Origin: Asanoa iriomotensis
GTDB taxonomy: Bacteria; Actinomycetota; Actinomycetes; Mycobacteriales; Micromonosporaceae
Length of the DNA stretch: 64,000 nt
Reading direction: 5' to 3'
Assembly (NCBI RefSeq): GCF_016862515.1
Contig: NZ_BONC01000003.1
Span: 124,001-188,000, forward strand
Shown: positions 1 through 9,084 of the stretch, piece by piece
Numbering within the stretch: the first letter of the stretch is position 1
Layout of the letters: the number at the start of each line of letters is the position of its first letter
Made by a program: the position numbers and the translations under genes
Notes under the pieces: model-generated
Seen by the model: the letters and a program-made list of their open reading frames with translations, nothing else
Databases searched by the model: none
Told to the model about the DNA's origin: nothing

Positions 1-3000
1 GCGCGAGCTGGTCCGGCAGCACCGAGGTGTCGCCCCGGGCCATCCGCACGAGCAGCTCGATGTCGCCACGCTCCCGTGTGGACAGTGGTGCCAGCACCGG
101 GTTGGTGGTCAGCGCGTTCTCGACATAGCTCAGCGCGAACAGGTCGTCGCGGCCCGACAGGACGTCGCCGAGGTTCCAGACGTCGGCCCGGTTGGCGAGC
201 ATGTCCGGCACCCGGAACCGCTTGCCGGACTCGGTGTAGGGGTTGCCGGCCATGCACACCGCGAACCGCTTGCCGCGCAGGTCGTACGTGCGGGTCCGGC
301 CGTCCCAGACCCCCTCCATCCGGCGCTGCGCGTCGCACAGCGAGATGAACTTCTGGAGCAGCTCCGGCGAGGTGTGCTGGATGTCGTCGAGGTAGAGCAA
401 CACGTTGCTGCCCATCTCCAGGGCGAAGGAGATCTTCTCTACCTCCTGGCGCGCGGTCGCGTTCGGCGCCGACTCCGGGTCGACCGACGTGACGCCGGTG
501 CCCAGGGCCGGCCCGTTCACCTTGACGAACACCAGGCCGAGCCGGCTCGCCACGTACTCCATCAGCGTGGTCTTGCCGTAGCCGGGCGGGGAAATCAGCA
601 GCAACAGTCCGGATTGGTCGACCCGCTTGCCCTCACCGGCCGCACCCACCTGCCGAGCCAGGTTGTCGGCGATCAACGGCAGGTAGACCTCGTCGAGCAG
701 CCGGTTGCGGACGAAGCCGGCCATCACCCGCGGCTTGTGCTCGTCGAGCCGCAGCCGCTCGCCGGCCCGGGCCGTGACCGCCGCGCGCTTTCGCTGGTAG
801 TCGCGGAAGGCGGGGACCCGACGGTCACGGAACTCGCGGGTACGGGTCAGCGCCTCGTCCAACCGCAACGCCAACCGCCGCTGGGCGATCCGCGGATGGG
901 TGGCGAGCAACCCGTCGACGGTGGCGGTCAGCTCGGCCGATGAGTCGTACCGGGGCAGGTCGCCGCCGCACAGCTCGATCGCGACCGCCTCGGCGAGGTC
1001 GTCGTGCGCCCCCGCGAACGCGGCCAGCCACGCCGACGCGAGCTGGTGCCGGGCGGGCAGGTCGGCGCCGAGCGCCCGCAGGTCCTCGTCGAGCTCGCGG
1101 GCCTTGGGCCGGCCGAGCCGCTTGCGGAAGTCGGACACCAGCGCCCGGGCGCCGGCGCTCGTGACGAACCCACCGTTGCCGGCGGCCAGCTCCTCGAAGA
1201 GGTACTCGCCGGCCAGCGGGTCGTCCACCAGACCGAACTCGGTGATCGCCGCACCCAGCTCGGCTTCCAGCTCGTCGATCGCCGGTGAGCCGCCGAACAC
1301 CGCGCGGGCCCGGGCCAGCGAGGCGGCCCGGCGCTGCCACGCCGGCTTCGCCGCCTCGGTGGCGCCGAACGCCCAGAAGAGCTGGGCGGCCGACCGCGCC
1401 GCGGGCGGATACCGCAGCAACCCGGCGGCCGCGTGCAGGCGCAGCAGCGCGTCCAGGATCGCGGTGGCGTCGGCGTCGTGGATGCCCCGCTCGTAGCCCT
1501 CGTCGATGCGCTCCTCGGCGGTCCGCCGCACGAGGTCGGCCAGCGTGCCGCCGGCCGCGGCCGCGTGCAGCGCGTCCAGGTCGGCGGTGGCCAGGATCGA
1601 GGTGGCCAGGAACTCGGCCCGGCTCACCGCCGGCGACTCCGAGACCAGCGGCTGGTCCCAGAACTCGCGCGTGGTGGCGAACTCCGGGTCGTCGACCGGT
1701 GCGCGGTAGTCGGTGCCGGTCACCGCGACCGCCAGCGCGCCGTCGTGCGGCACCAGCGCGAGCTCGATCGCCTGGGTGTTGACCGCGAACCGGTGCCGGC
1801 CGAGCTGGATCGTCTCGCCGCCGTCGCGGAACAGGTCGACCCGGTCGCGCAGCGCCCGACCGGCCTCCTGCCGGGCGGCCTTGACCCGCCCGTCGAGTTC
1901 CTCACCGCGGACCGCGTCGCCGAGCGCGCGCAGCTCGTCGGCGACCGAGCGGAGCTTGGCCACCATCGGGTCGGCGGCGAAGTACGTGTTGACGTCGTCC
2001 AGTGTGTCCATCGTGGACGCCCGGCGGCGGACGCTGGTGAGGATCCGGTCCGCCGACTCGACGAGCCGGTCGGCCCGCCGCGCGCGGTCGTCGACCAGCG
2101 CCTGCTTGCGGGCCGAGAACGCCTCGTAGACGTCGGTGCGCTTGGTCGACAGCTCGGTCAGGAAGTCGTCGAACTCGCCGTACCGCGACTCCAGGTTCTC
2201 CACCTGCAGCAGCAGCCGGCCGAGCTGGTCGTCGCACGCCTCGGGGGTGTCCGCGGCGGCCAGCGCGCCGGTCACGGCCTGGTTGAGCAGAGCGAACTCG
2301 GCGGCGAAGCCGGCCCGGCCTTCGATCGCGGCCAGGTCCCGGCGGCGGGCGTCGAGGGTGGCCCGGGCCCGGTTGACCCCGCCGAGCACCTCGCCGATCC
2401 GTTCCAGGATCGCCGTGCGCACTGTCGCGTCGGCGATGTCCAGCGTGCCGACCACGTCAGTGACGAGCCGAAGCTCGTCAGACTGCTCGGTCAGCTTCTC
2501 GTTGACCGGCCCCACCGCCGCCACCGTGGGCGCCTGCGCGCCCTCCGCGGCCAGGCGCTCGACCTCGTCGCGATAGCCGGTGAAGGCGTCGTCGCGCTCG
2601 AGGAACGCCACGGCGCGCCGGGCGGCGGCGTCGAGCTGGCCGGACAGGTCGGTCGCCAACGTGTCGATCCGGGCCACGTCGACGTAGCGCAGCTCGCGCA
2701 GCGTCTCCAGGTGACCCTGCGCCCGGCGCAACTCGGCGAGCTGGCGGATCCAGCCGTCGGTGCCGGCCGGCGCCTCACCGTTGACCCGGCGGACCAGCGA
2801 TGCGATGTCGGCGGCGGCGGTCTCCAACGCGGTGGCCGCGGCGGCGGTGAGCGCCTGCACCTTCTCGTACTCGTCGAGCACCTGCTCGGCGGTCGCGCGT
2901 ACCTCGGCGAGCGGGGTGCGCAGGTCGCACAGCTCCGCCTCGCCCAGCCAGTGGTAGTGGTCGAAGACCCGGACGCAGGTCGCGATCAGGGCCTCGTACA

Positions 3001-4381
3001 CCGGGATCGACGGGCTCATCTCGCCGACCATCCGGGCGACCGAGAGCGCGTCGGAGATGCCGCGGACGAGATCGGCGTTGCCCACCCGGGCCAGCGCGCC
3101 GGTGCCGGCCGGCTGGCGCGCGGCGTACGCGTCGGACTGGAACGGCGTCTGCCACACCTGCATCGGGTGGACCCGGGTCGGCTCGTCGGAGGTGGCCCGG
3201 AAGATGACCAGCGTGCCGTCGTCGAACAGCGAGTATCCGTGGCAGGACAGCGGCGTGGCCACCTCCTTGCGGATCACGTTGTACGGCAGCAGCAGGCTGC
3301 GCCCCTCGACCAGGGCGTGGAAGACGTAGAGCACGTCCTCCCCGTTGGGCGACCGGATCACCCGCTCGAAGACCAGGTCCGTGGTGTCGGTCTCGAAGGT
3401 CTTCACCACGCCGGTCGTCAGATAGAAGCCGCCCGGGAAGACGAGGCCGTGGTCCTCGGGCAACCGCTGGCAGGCCTGGCCGATGCCGTCGAGCCGGACC
3501 ACGCCCTTGGTGCGGGTGTTGAAGACCAGATGACGCCAGGCGCTCTCCTTGTACGGGCGGATGCGCAGCAGGATCAGCGGACCGACCCGGGCCCAGTGCA
3601 CGTCGGCGTCGGCCAGGCTCTGCAGCGGCTGCTCGACCGGCTCGGAGTAGATGCCCTCGCCCGACTCGGTGTTGTCCTCGACCTTGAGCGTGAGGTCGCC
3701 GCCGACCGTCTCGACGAACACCTCGCCGGCGACGGAGATGTGTGGGTGCCGGCCGAGCACGTGGTCGTCGCGGGTGGTCTCCACCCACTCGAAGTCGTGG
3801 CTGGGCGGGAAGACGTGGTCGCGCTCGCCCCGGTTGTCGAGATAGGACACGCCTTCTTGGGTCGCGGCCCAGCGCAGGACTTTGACGTCCTCGGTGCGCG
3901 GACCGGTCTGGAAGACGGCGAGCAGCTTCCCGTCGACCTCGCGGAGCGTGGCCAGCCGGGTTTCCTTGTAGTAGCGATAGAGCTCGGCGAAGTCGCGCTG
4001 GAACGTCTCGTCGTCGAGCAGCCCGGGCACCTCGCCGGCCGGCACGTCGTCGAACCGGAACGCGTCGCCGTCGCGCAGGAACCGGTGCAGCGAGAACACG
4101 TCGCCGACCGTGGTCTCCGGCTTGAGGCCGAGGAACACGTTGTAGCCGAACAGCATCACGCCGGCGGCGGGGACGATGTCGCGCGGCACGCAGTTGTGCT
4201 CGGTGCGGACCCGGTCGGTGCCGACCAGGCGCAGCTCGGTGCTGCCGAACTCGGCGAGCCGCCGGGCGTTGAGCTCCTCCGCCCGGCGGGCCAGCTCGGC
4301 GGACCGCGCCGCCAGCCGGTCGCGCAGCACCTCGTAGGTGCCGGCGTCCAGGCTGGCCGGCGCGGTTTGCGTGTCAGCCAC
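1..4381 (-). CDS. Large DUF3686-type AAA ATPase (DNA-repair ATPase family), 3' end outside window
   Basis: About 1,460 codons are visible and the reading frame is open to the left edge, so the C-terminus is missing. The long N-terminal region (about residues 1-560) looks like a beta-rich module. Helical, coiled-coil-like segments follow. The AAA core starts near residue 1265 with a Walker A variant, SPPGYGKTT (about 572-598), in which serine replaces the usual first glycine. A Walker B, LLYLDDI, follows. The family is annotated in databases as an ATPase involved in DNA repair, but its biochemical role is not established to my knowledge. The GTG start at 4381 overlaps the flotillin stop by eight bases (GTGGCTGA), so it is probably translationally coupled. 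I see no good Shine-Dalgarno site. A long open frame on the opposite strand is a shadow. Confidence 0.85.
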   Translation of the reverse strand, partial: MADTQTAPASLDAGTYEVLRDRLAARSAELARRAEELNARRLAEFGSTELRLVGTDRVRTEHNCVPRDIVPAAGVMLFGYNVFLGLKPETTVGDVFSLHRFLRDGDAFRFDDVPAGEVPGLLDDETFQRDFAELYRYYKETRLATLREVDGKLLAVFQTGPRTEDVKVLRWAATQEGVSYLDNRGERDHVFPPSHDFEWVETTRDDHVLGRHPHISVAGEVFVETVGGDLTLKVEDNTESGEGIYSEPVEQPLQSLADADVHWARVGPLILLRIRPYKESAWRHLVFNTRTKGVVRLDGIGQACQRLPEDHGLVFPGGFYLTTGVVKTFETDTTDLVFERVIRSPNGEDVLYVFHALVEGRSLLLPYNVIRKEVATPLSCHGYSLFDDGTLVIFRATSDEPTRVHPMQVWQTPFQSDAYAARQPAGTGALARVGNADLVRGISDALSVARMVGEMSPSIPVYEALIATCVRVFDHYHWLGEAELCDLRTPLAEVRATAEQVLDEYEKVQALTAAAATALETAAADIASLVRRVNGEAPAGTDGWIRQLAELRRAQGHLETLRELRYVDVARIDTLATDLSGQLDAAARRAVAFLERDDAFTGYRDEVERLAAEGAQAPTVAAVGPVNEKLTEQSDELRLVTDVVGTLDIADATVRTAILERIGEVLGGVNRARATLDARRRDLAAIEGRAGFAAEFALLNQAVTGALAAADTPEACDDQLGRLLLQVENLESRYGEFDDFLTELSTKRTDVYEAFSARKQALVDDRARRADRLVESADRILTSVRRRASTMDTLDDVNTYFAADPMVAKLRSVADELRALGDAVRGEELDGRVKAARQEAGRALRDRVDLFRDGGETIQLGRHRFAVNTQAIELALVPHDGALAVAVTGTDYRAPVDDPEFATTREFWDQPLVSESPAVSRAEFLATSILATADLDALHAAAAGGTLADLVRRTAEERIDEGYERGIHDADATAILDALLRLHAAAGLLRYPPAARSAAQLFWAFGATEAAKPAWQRRAASLARARAVFGGSPAIDELEAELGAAITEFGLVDDPLAGEYLFEELAAGNGGFVTSAGARALVSDFRKRLGRPKARELDEDLRALGADLPARHQLASAWLAAFAGAHDDLAEAVAIELCGGDLPRYDSSAELTATVDGLLATHPRIAQRRLALRLDEALTRTREFRDRRVPAFRDYQRKRAAVTARAGERLRLDEHKPRVMAGFVRNRLLDEVYLPLIADNLARQVGAAGEGKRVDQSGLLLLISPPGYGKTTLMEYVASRLGLVFVKVNGPALGTGVTSVDPESAPNATARQEVEKISFALEMGSNVLLYLDDIQHTSPELLQKFISLCDAQRRMEGVWDGRTRTYDLRGKRFAVCMAGNPYTESGKRFRVPDMLANRADVWNLGDVLSGRDDLFALSYVENALTTNPVLAPLSTRERGDIELLVRMARGDTSVLPDQLA

Positions 4382-6398
4382 GGGCGACCGGGAGGGACTT
4401 GGCGTTGAGCGCGGCCAGCGGTGCGTCCGCGACGCCGAGCTTCTCGGCCGCCGTGAGCAGCTCGCGCAGCTTGCCCGCGTCGTCGCCGCCGGCCCGGATC
4501 TGCTGGAGCAGGAACGCCGACAGCGTCAGGTTGGTGATGTCGGCCGTGCTCACCTTGCCGAGCAGCTTGCCGAGGTCGTCGGCGAAGCTGGAGTCACCGT
4601 TGAGCCACGGCTCGGCCAAGGACGCCGCCACGGTGGAGTGCTGCATGAACCCGTCGACGCTCTTGCCGACCGAGATCGCACTGAGCAGGCGGTCGAAGAA
4701 GATGCTGTCGCCGCCGACGATGTCGATGTCGGCCTTCTCCAGGCCCTTGCCGACGATCGTCGCCTGCGCCTCGGCGACCTGCCGCTGCACGTCGATGCCG
4801 GCGAGCCGGATCTCCTTCTCGGCCTCCAGCCGCAGTCGGTATTCCTCGTGCTCGCGGGTCGCGTCGTCCAGCGCCGCCATCGCGGCCGCCTTCTCGGTCA
4901 GACCCTCGGCCTCGCCCTTGAGCTTCTCGCGCATGCCCTCGGCCGCCGCGATCGCCTTCTCCCGCTCGACCGCGGCCTCGGCCCGGCCGACCTTCTCGAT
5001 CGCCTCGGCGTCCCGCTCGCGCACCTGCACGTCGGCCAGGCCCGTGGCGGCCGCCTCGGCCTGCGTGCCCTCGGCCAGCCGGATCTTCGCGCGGGTGTCG
5101 AGCTCGGCCGCCTGCTGCCGGGCCTCGGCGAGGACCAGTTGCTCGCGGGCGCGGTGCTTGGCGGCGGCCTCCGCGGCCTCGGCCGCCTTGATGTCCTTGA
5201 CCAGGTTCTCCTGGGCCATCGCCTCGGCCTGGATGATCGTCGACTGGCGCAGGCGCTCGGCCTCCTCGACGACCCGCAGGCGCTTGATGTGCTCCTCCTG
5301 CTCGGCGACCGTCTTCTCGACCGCGATCCGCTCGCGGACCACCTCGGCGATCGCCCGCTTCTCGGCCTCGACCTCTTTGTTCTTGGCGATCGTCGACAGC
5401 TCGGTCTCCCGCTCGCGGCCGATCACCTCGAGCATGCGGTCCTTCTCGATCCGCTCGGTCTCGATCGCGATGACGCGCTCGCGGTTCTTCTCGGCGACCG
5501 CGATCTCCCGGGCCTGGTTCTCCCGCTGGACGCCGAGCTGCTCGTCGGTGCGCAGGTTCGCGGCGTTGTAGCGCAGCCGCTGCTCGGCCCGGACCAGCTC
5601 GGTCTCGGCCTCCTCGCGCGCACGAACGGTGTCGATCTCCCGCTTCTGCTTGATCTCGGCGTCGGCCTGGCGGCGCTCCAGCTCGAGAATCGCTTCACGC
5701 GCATCAACATTTTGGCGCGTGATCTCCTTCTCCTCGCTGCGCCGGAACTCGTTGGTGCGCACGTGTTCGGCGGCGGTCAGCTCGGTGATCTTCCGGATGC
5801 CCTGCGCGTCGAGGATGTTGCGCGGGTCGAGCTGGTCGAGCGGAGTCTGCTCCAGCACGTCGATCGCGGCGTCCTCGAGCGAGTATCCATTGAGGTCGGT
5901 GCCGATGACGGCGATGATGCGGTCGCGGAACTCGTTGCGCTTGGTGTAGAGGTCGACGAAGTCGAGCTGCTTGCCGACCGTCTTGAGGGCCTCGGAGAAC
6001 TTGGCGCTGAACAGCTCCTGGAGCGTCGACTGGTCGCTGGCACGCGCGGTGCCGATCGCCTGCGCCACCTTCACCACGTCTTCGGCGGTCTTGTTCACGC
6101 GTACGAAGAAGGTGATTTTGATGTCGGCCCTGATGTTGTCCTGACAGATCAGCCCGTCGTTGCCGAACCGCTCGATGTCGATGGTCTTGACCGAGATGTC
6201 CATGATCTCGGACTTGTGGAACACCGGCAGCACGACCGCGCCGGTGAACGTGACGTCGACCCGCCGGGTCTTCGAGATGATCAGCGCCTTGCCCTGCTCG
6301 ACCTTGTGGAACAACCGGCTGACCAGCAGCAGCACGCCCAGGAGCACGAGCATGAGCACCAGGACGAGCACGAGGAACCCGAGCGAGATAACGTCCAT
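4374..6398 (-). CDS. Flotillin-like SPFH/band-7 protein (YqiK type)
   Basis: 674 residues. There is one N-terminal transmembrane helix (about 5-27), then an SPFH/PHB domain (about 30-230, with the stretch FTGAVVLPVFHKSEIMDIS). A very long charged coiled coil rich in E, A, R and K follows (about 230-540), and then a C-terminal oligomerisation region. This is the flotillin layout, and the length fits the YqiK/FloT family. Flotillins assemble into membrane scaffolds that organise membrane microdomains. The ATG at 6398 shares one base with the TGA of the upstream OB-fold gene, and the gene overlaps the downstream ATPase by eight bases. The three genes therefore form one transcription unit. The ATPase could be a cytoplasmic partner of the scaffold; that is inference from context. 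Confidence 0.93.
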   Translation of the reverse strand: MDVISLGFLVLVLVLMLVLLGVLLLVSRLFHKVEQGKALIISKTRRVDVTFTGAVVLPVFHKSEIMDISVKTIDIERFGNDGLICQDNIRADIKITFFVRVNKTAEDVVKVAQAIGTARASDQSTLQELFSAKFSEALKTVGKQLDFVDLYTKRNEFRDRIIAVIGTDLNGYSLEDAAIDVLEQTPLDQLDPRNILDAQGIRKITELTAAEHVRTNEFRRSEEKEITRQNVDAREAILELERRQADAEIKQKREIDTVRAREEAETELVRAEQRLRYNAANLRTDEQLGVQRENQAREIAVAEKNRERVIAIETERIEKDRMLEVIGRERETELSTIAKNKEVEAEKRAIAEVVRERIAVEKTVAEQEEHIKRLRVVEEAERLRQSTIIQAEAMAQENLVKDIKAAEAAEAAAKHRAREQLVLAEARQQAAELDTRAKIRLAEGTQAEAAATGLADVQVRERDAEAIEKVGRAEAAVEREKAIAAAEGMREKLKGEAEGLTEKAAAMAALDDATREHEEYRLRLEAEKEIRLAGIDVQRQVAEAQATIVGKGLEKADIDIVGGDSIFFDRLLSAISVGKSVDGFMQHSTVAASLAEPWLNGDSSFADDLGKLLGKVSTADITNLTLSAFLLQQIRAGGDDAGKLRELLTAAEKLGVADAPLAALNAKSLPVARG

Positions 6399-6988
6399 CA
6401 ACGGTCCTTCGTTCGATCCGAGAGGTCGGCCGGCACGACCCAGAAGAACTCGCCGGCGGAGTCGTAGTCGTAGATGACCGCGCGGGTGCCCGCGGCGAAC
6501 GTGTCGGCGCCGGTCTGGCGCACCTGCACGATCGCGGAGGACCCGTCGGCGGCGTGCACCTCGGCCTGGCCGAAGTCGATGGCGACCCGCCCGGTGCGGA
6601 TCACACACTCCCGACCGACGAAGTCATGCCGCGACGCCTCGGGCGCGGTCGGGAAGAACCGGCGCAGCGGCCGGCGAAGCTGGTTGGCGACCAAAGCGCC
6701 GAGGGCGATGCTGACGATCAGCACCAGGGTCTCGAGCAGCGCGTGGTCACCGAGGAGCACGCTGCCGACGAGGCTGGCGAACCAGGCCACAGCCACCACA
6801 ATGGACAGCACGACCGTGGCCGGCGTGCCGCCGAGCCCGATCCGGTCGAGCGCGCCGTCGAGCCAACCGTCGCCGTCTGGGTCCAGACCGCCGGCGAGCA
6901 CCAGGATCCAGTAACAGACGACCACGGCGAGCAGGACGGTGAAAACGACGGCCGGAAAGCCTAGTGCGGTGTCAATGAAGTCGCCCAC
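6398..6988 (-). CDS. Membrane-anchored OB-fold protein (NfeD/YqiJ-like)
   Basis: 196 residues. Three hydrophobic helices (about 6-32, 52-76 and 82-102) are followed by a soluble C-terminal domain (about 120-190) containing GRECVIRTGRV and ending in a beta-rich segment. This is the arrangement of NfeD/YqiJ proteins, whose OB fold faces the cytoplasm and which are encoded beside flotillins in many bacteria. I chose the GTG at 6988 because a GGAAG element lies seven to eight bases upstream and because the predicted helices then begin soon after the start. The longer open frame upstream is basic and low in hydrophobicity and looks spurious. The stop overlaps the flotillin start (TGATG). Confidence 0.85.
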   Translation of the reverse strand: MGDFIDTALGFPAVVFTVLLAVVVCYWILVLAGGLDPDGDGWLDGALDRIGLGGTPATVVLSIVVAVAWFASLVGSVLLGDHALLETLVLIVSIALGALVANQLRRPLRRFFPTAPEASRHDFVGRECVIRTGRVAIDFGQAEVHAADGSSAIVQVRQTGADTFAAGTRAVIYDYDSAGEFFWVVPADLSDRTKDR

Positions 6989-7072
6989 CTGTCGCTTCCA
7001 CCCCCATGAATGTTCACCAGGATGATGGCATGGAGGCACAAGTGTGGGCTCATCCGATCGTTGGATGCCTCC

Positions 7073-7097
7073 TGCGCCGAACTGGCTAACCGGCGCA
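7073..7097. terminator. Inverted repeat downstream of the small membrane-protein gene
   Basis: TGCGCCG at 7073-7079 pairs with CGGCGCA at 7091-7097 across an 11-base loop. A second short hairpin (GGAGC/GCTCC) lies closer to the gene end. There is no T tract, so it is only a possible stem-loop terminator of the leftward gene ending at 7120. Confidence 0.4.
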
Positions 7098-7119
7098 GCC
7101 CGGAGCCTACGCTCCAGGG

Positions 7120-7317
7120 CTAACGAGGCGGATCCAGGTGCGCCAGGACGGCGAGCCCCAGCGTGCCGGTCGCGAGGAAGGCCGCGCCGCCGGTTGCGAG
7201 TGCCCCGGCCAGGTTGGCTCCATCCGCATAGCTGAGCAGCCCGCCGATGATGCTGACGACGGCGCTCAGCAGCAGACAACAGGCGACCCAGAGGCCGCGG
7301 TCAGAAGGTGGGTTCAT
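7120..7317 (-). CDS. Small two-helix membrane protein
   Basis: 65 residues with two hydrophobic segments (about 8-28 and 33-58) and short polar ends, so it is a predicted double-spanning membrane protein. The ATG at 7317 has a good ribosome binding site (GAGGGGAA about seven bases upstream). A longer frame upstream of that ATG is polar and has no better start. It lies 130 bases upstream of the OB-fold gene on the same strand, so it could be co-transcribed with the flotillin module or could be separate. I do not recognise a family. Confidence 0.65.
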   Translation of the reverse strand: MNPPSDRGLWVACCLLLSAVVSIIGGLLSYADGANLAGALATGGAAFLATGTLGLAVLAHLDPPR

Positions 7318-7460
7318 CGGTGTTCCCCTCGCTCGCGTCGTTTCAGGCGGTGAGTGCCGCTGACGTTGAGCGTCGGTGTTCAACCGTTCAACCGGGGTCG
7401 GGCTGGACGGATTGGATACCCTGATGGCCCGTCGATCAGGCCCACGGAGATGACGTCGCC

Positions 7461-9071
7461 ATGGCCGCAGAATCGCAAGTGCCGCTCGACGCAGGAGCGG
7501 TGACGAACCCCGCTGATTTCGCCGCGGCTCTGCAGCGACTGATGAGCGAATCGGGTCGTTCGCCGGACGGTGTGGCCAAGGTCAGCCGGAGTTCTCCGGA
7601 ACCGATATCGCGTGGCACCGTCTACAACCTCCTCAGGGGACAAGGTGTCCCCAAGCAGGCGTCGCTCGAGGGCTTTCTCTACGGATGCGGGCTGCCGGCG
7701 GCGGCACATCGGGTCTGGCTGGCCAAGCGCGATGCGATCTTTCTGCCGGCCCGCCGATCCCCGGCACCCGTTGTCCGGTCGACTGCTCGACCCAAAGGCG
7801 ACTCGTTCGTGGAGCTGGCGATCGAGGTCGAGGTTCTCGAGCGGCTTCCGGCTGCCGTCGCCGCTGAGCGGCTGGAGCGGCTTCCGGCCGGGCGTGCCGC
7901 CGAGCAGCTGGCCTTCATCGATGCCGACCTCGCCCGGGAGCGGCTTGCCGAGATGCGCCCCGACCGCGCGGGTGCGGTGCTGGCGGAGCTGAAACCGGAC
8001 CTGGCCGCGGACCTGGTGAGCCGGGAGTCGGTCGCGGTCGCCCGGCGCCAGTTGGCGGCGATGTCCCCGGCGGGCATCACCCGCATCTTCGCCGGCATGG
8101 CTGGCGACCGGATCGCCGAGTTGCTCGAGGATTTCGGTGCTGTCGCGGGTCCGGCGGAGGATGTCGAACGATGGGGGCGGATTCTCGCGCCTTTGGATGC
8201 CGAGATCGGGGTGGAGGTTCTGTTCACCGTGCCCGCCCAGGCCGCGGGCATACTCGAAGTGATCGGCCCGGCGACCAGCGCACAGCTCTTGATTCTGATG
8301 GGTCGCCGCTCGGCGGCCACGACTGCGTCGGTGTTCGGTCGACTTCCGCCCGCCATGGCCGAAGACATCCTCTACTGGCTCATCCCCAGCACCGACGAGA
8401 TGCGCGCGACGCTGCCCACGCTGGAAGGGTTCCTGGCCGAGGCAGATCCCGCATATATCGGGATGTTGCTCAGGGACATGATGCCTGGACCGCGAGCCAG
8501 GCTGTTCGTCCTGATGACGCACGAAGTGCGGCTGCGGTATCTGGTGGCGTTGGACGACGAAACCGCCATCTGGATCCTCGGCGGCATCGACGCGGAGCTC
8601 CGAGCCAGCCTGCGGAGCCCTAGCTACGGGACGACCAGCAAGACCCTCGGCAGCCACCTCTACAACGCACTCCCTGACGAACAGGCCATGCGAATCGCGC
8701 GCCTCATCGAGCCCGACGACGTGGATCTGATCGCCAGGATGCCCGAATCCAGACGCCGAGTCGCACTCGCGGCGATGGATGTGGAACGGATCGTCCTCTT
8801 CCTGGCCGAGCACGACCAACGTCAGGCGATCGTCGACGCCCTCGACGACAATCGGCTGCGCGAGGTCATGGCGATCGTGCCGCGGGAAGTTCTCGAACCA
8901 ACGCTGCGCAGAATGCCGCTGGACCGGCTCGCTCAGGTCTGGCGGCCGGACGAGCTCCGCGCGCTGCTGGCCCGGCTCCCAAGAGCGGTGGCGGCGGAGA
9001 TTCGCTGGGCGTGGCGTGCCGCCGCTCCCCAGCGCACGCGTAAACCGGCCAGACGCAAGCCGGCGAGATAG
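7461..9071 (+). CDS. HTH-like N-terminal domain fused to MgtE-N-like helical repeats
   Basis: 536 residues. Residues about 16-85 resemble the helix-turn-helix module of actinobacterial XRE-type proteins (TVYNLLRGQGVPKQASLEGF). From about residue 118 to the end the protein is built of short amphipathic helices with a recurring pattern, for example LERLPAGRAAEQLAFIDADL and LAEMRPDRAGAVLAELKP. This pattern resembles the superhelical N domain of MgtE channels and the related FliG folds. There is no membrane segment, and a basic tail (RTRKPARRKPAR) closes the protein. The ATG has a GGAG about 11 bases upstream. A long minus-strand frame over the same bases is compositional. The function is unknown; a cytoplasmic DNA-binding or scaffold role is a guess. 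Confidence 0.75.
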   Translation: MAAESQVPLDAGAVTNPADFAAALQRLMSESGRSPDGVAKVSRSSPEPISRGTVYNLLRGQGVPKQASLEGFLYGCGLPAAAHRVWLAKRDAIFLPARRSPAPVVRSTARPKGDSFVELAIEVEVLERLPAAVAAERLERLPAGRAAEQLAFIDADLARERLAEMRPDRAGAVLAELKPDLAADLVSRESVAVARRQLAAMSPAGITRIFAGMAGDRIAELLEDFGAVAGPAEDVERWGRILAPLDAEIGVEVLFTVPAQAAGILEVIGPATSAQLLILMGRRSAATTASVFGRLPPAMAEDILYWLIPSTDEMRATLPTLEGFLAEADPAYIGMLLRDMMPGPRARLFVLMTHEVRLRYLVALDDETAIWILGGIDAELRASLRSPSYGTTSKTLGSHLYNALPDEQAMRIARLIEPDDVDLIARMPESRRRVALAAMDVERIVLFLAEHDQRQAIVDALDDNRLREVMAIVPREVLEPTLRRMPLDRLAQVWRPDELRALLARLPRAVAAEIRWAWRAAAPQRTRKPARRKPAR

Positions 9072-9084
9072 CCGGCCCGCGCCC

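Noticed and set aside
1433..4408. 991-codon open frame on the plus strand
   Set aside because: It is antisense to the DUF3686 ATPase, which shows Walker motifs and matches its family; the plus frame is low-complexity E/V/Q/R sequence with no motif.
1..6988. Calling the ATPase-flotillin module a phage-defence system
   Set aside because: No defence-associated neighbour or known effector domain is present; membrane or DNA maintenance explains the genes equally well.
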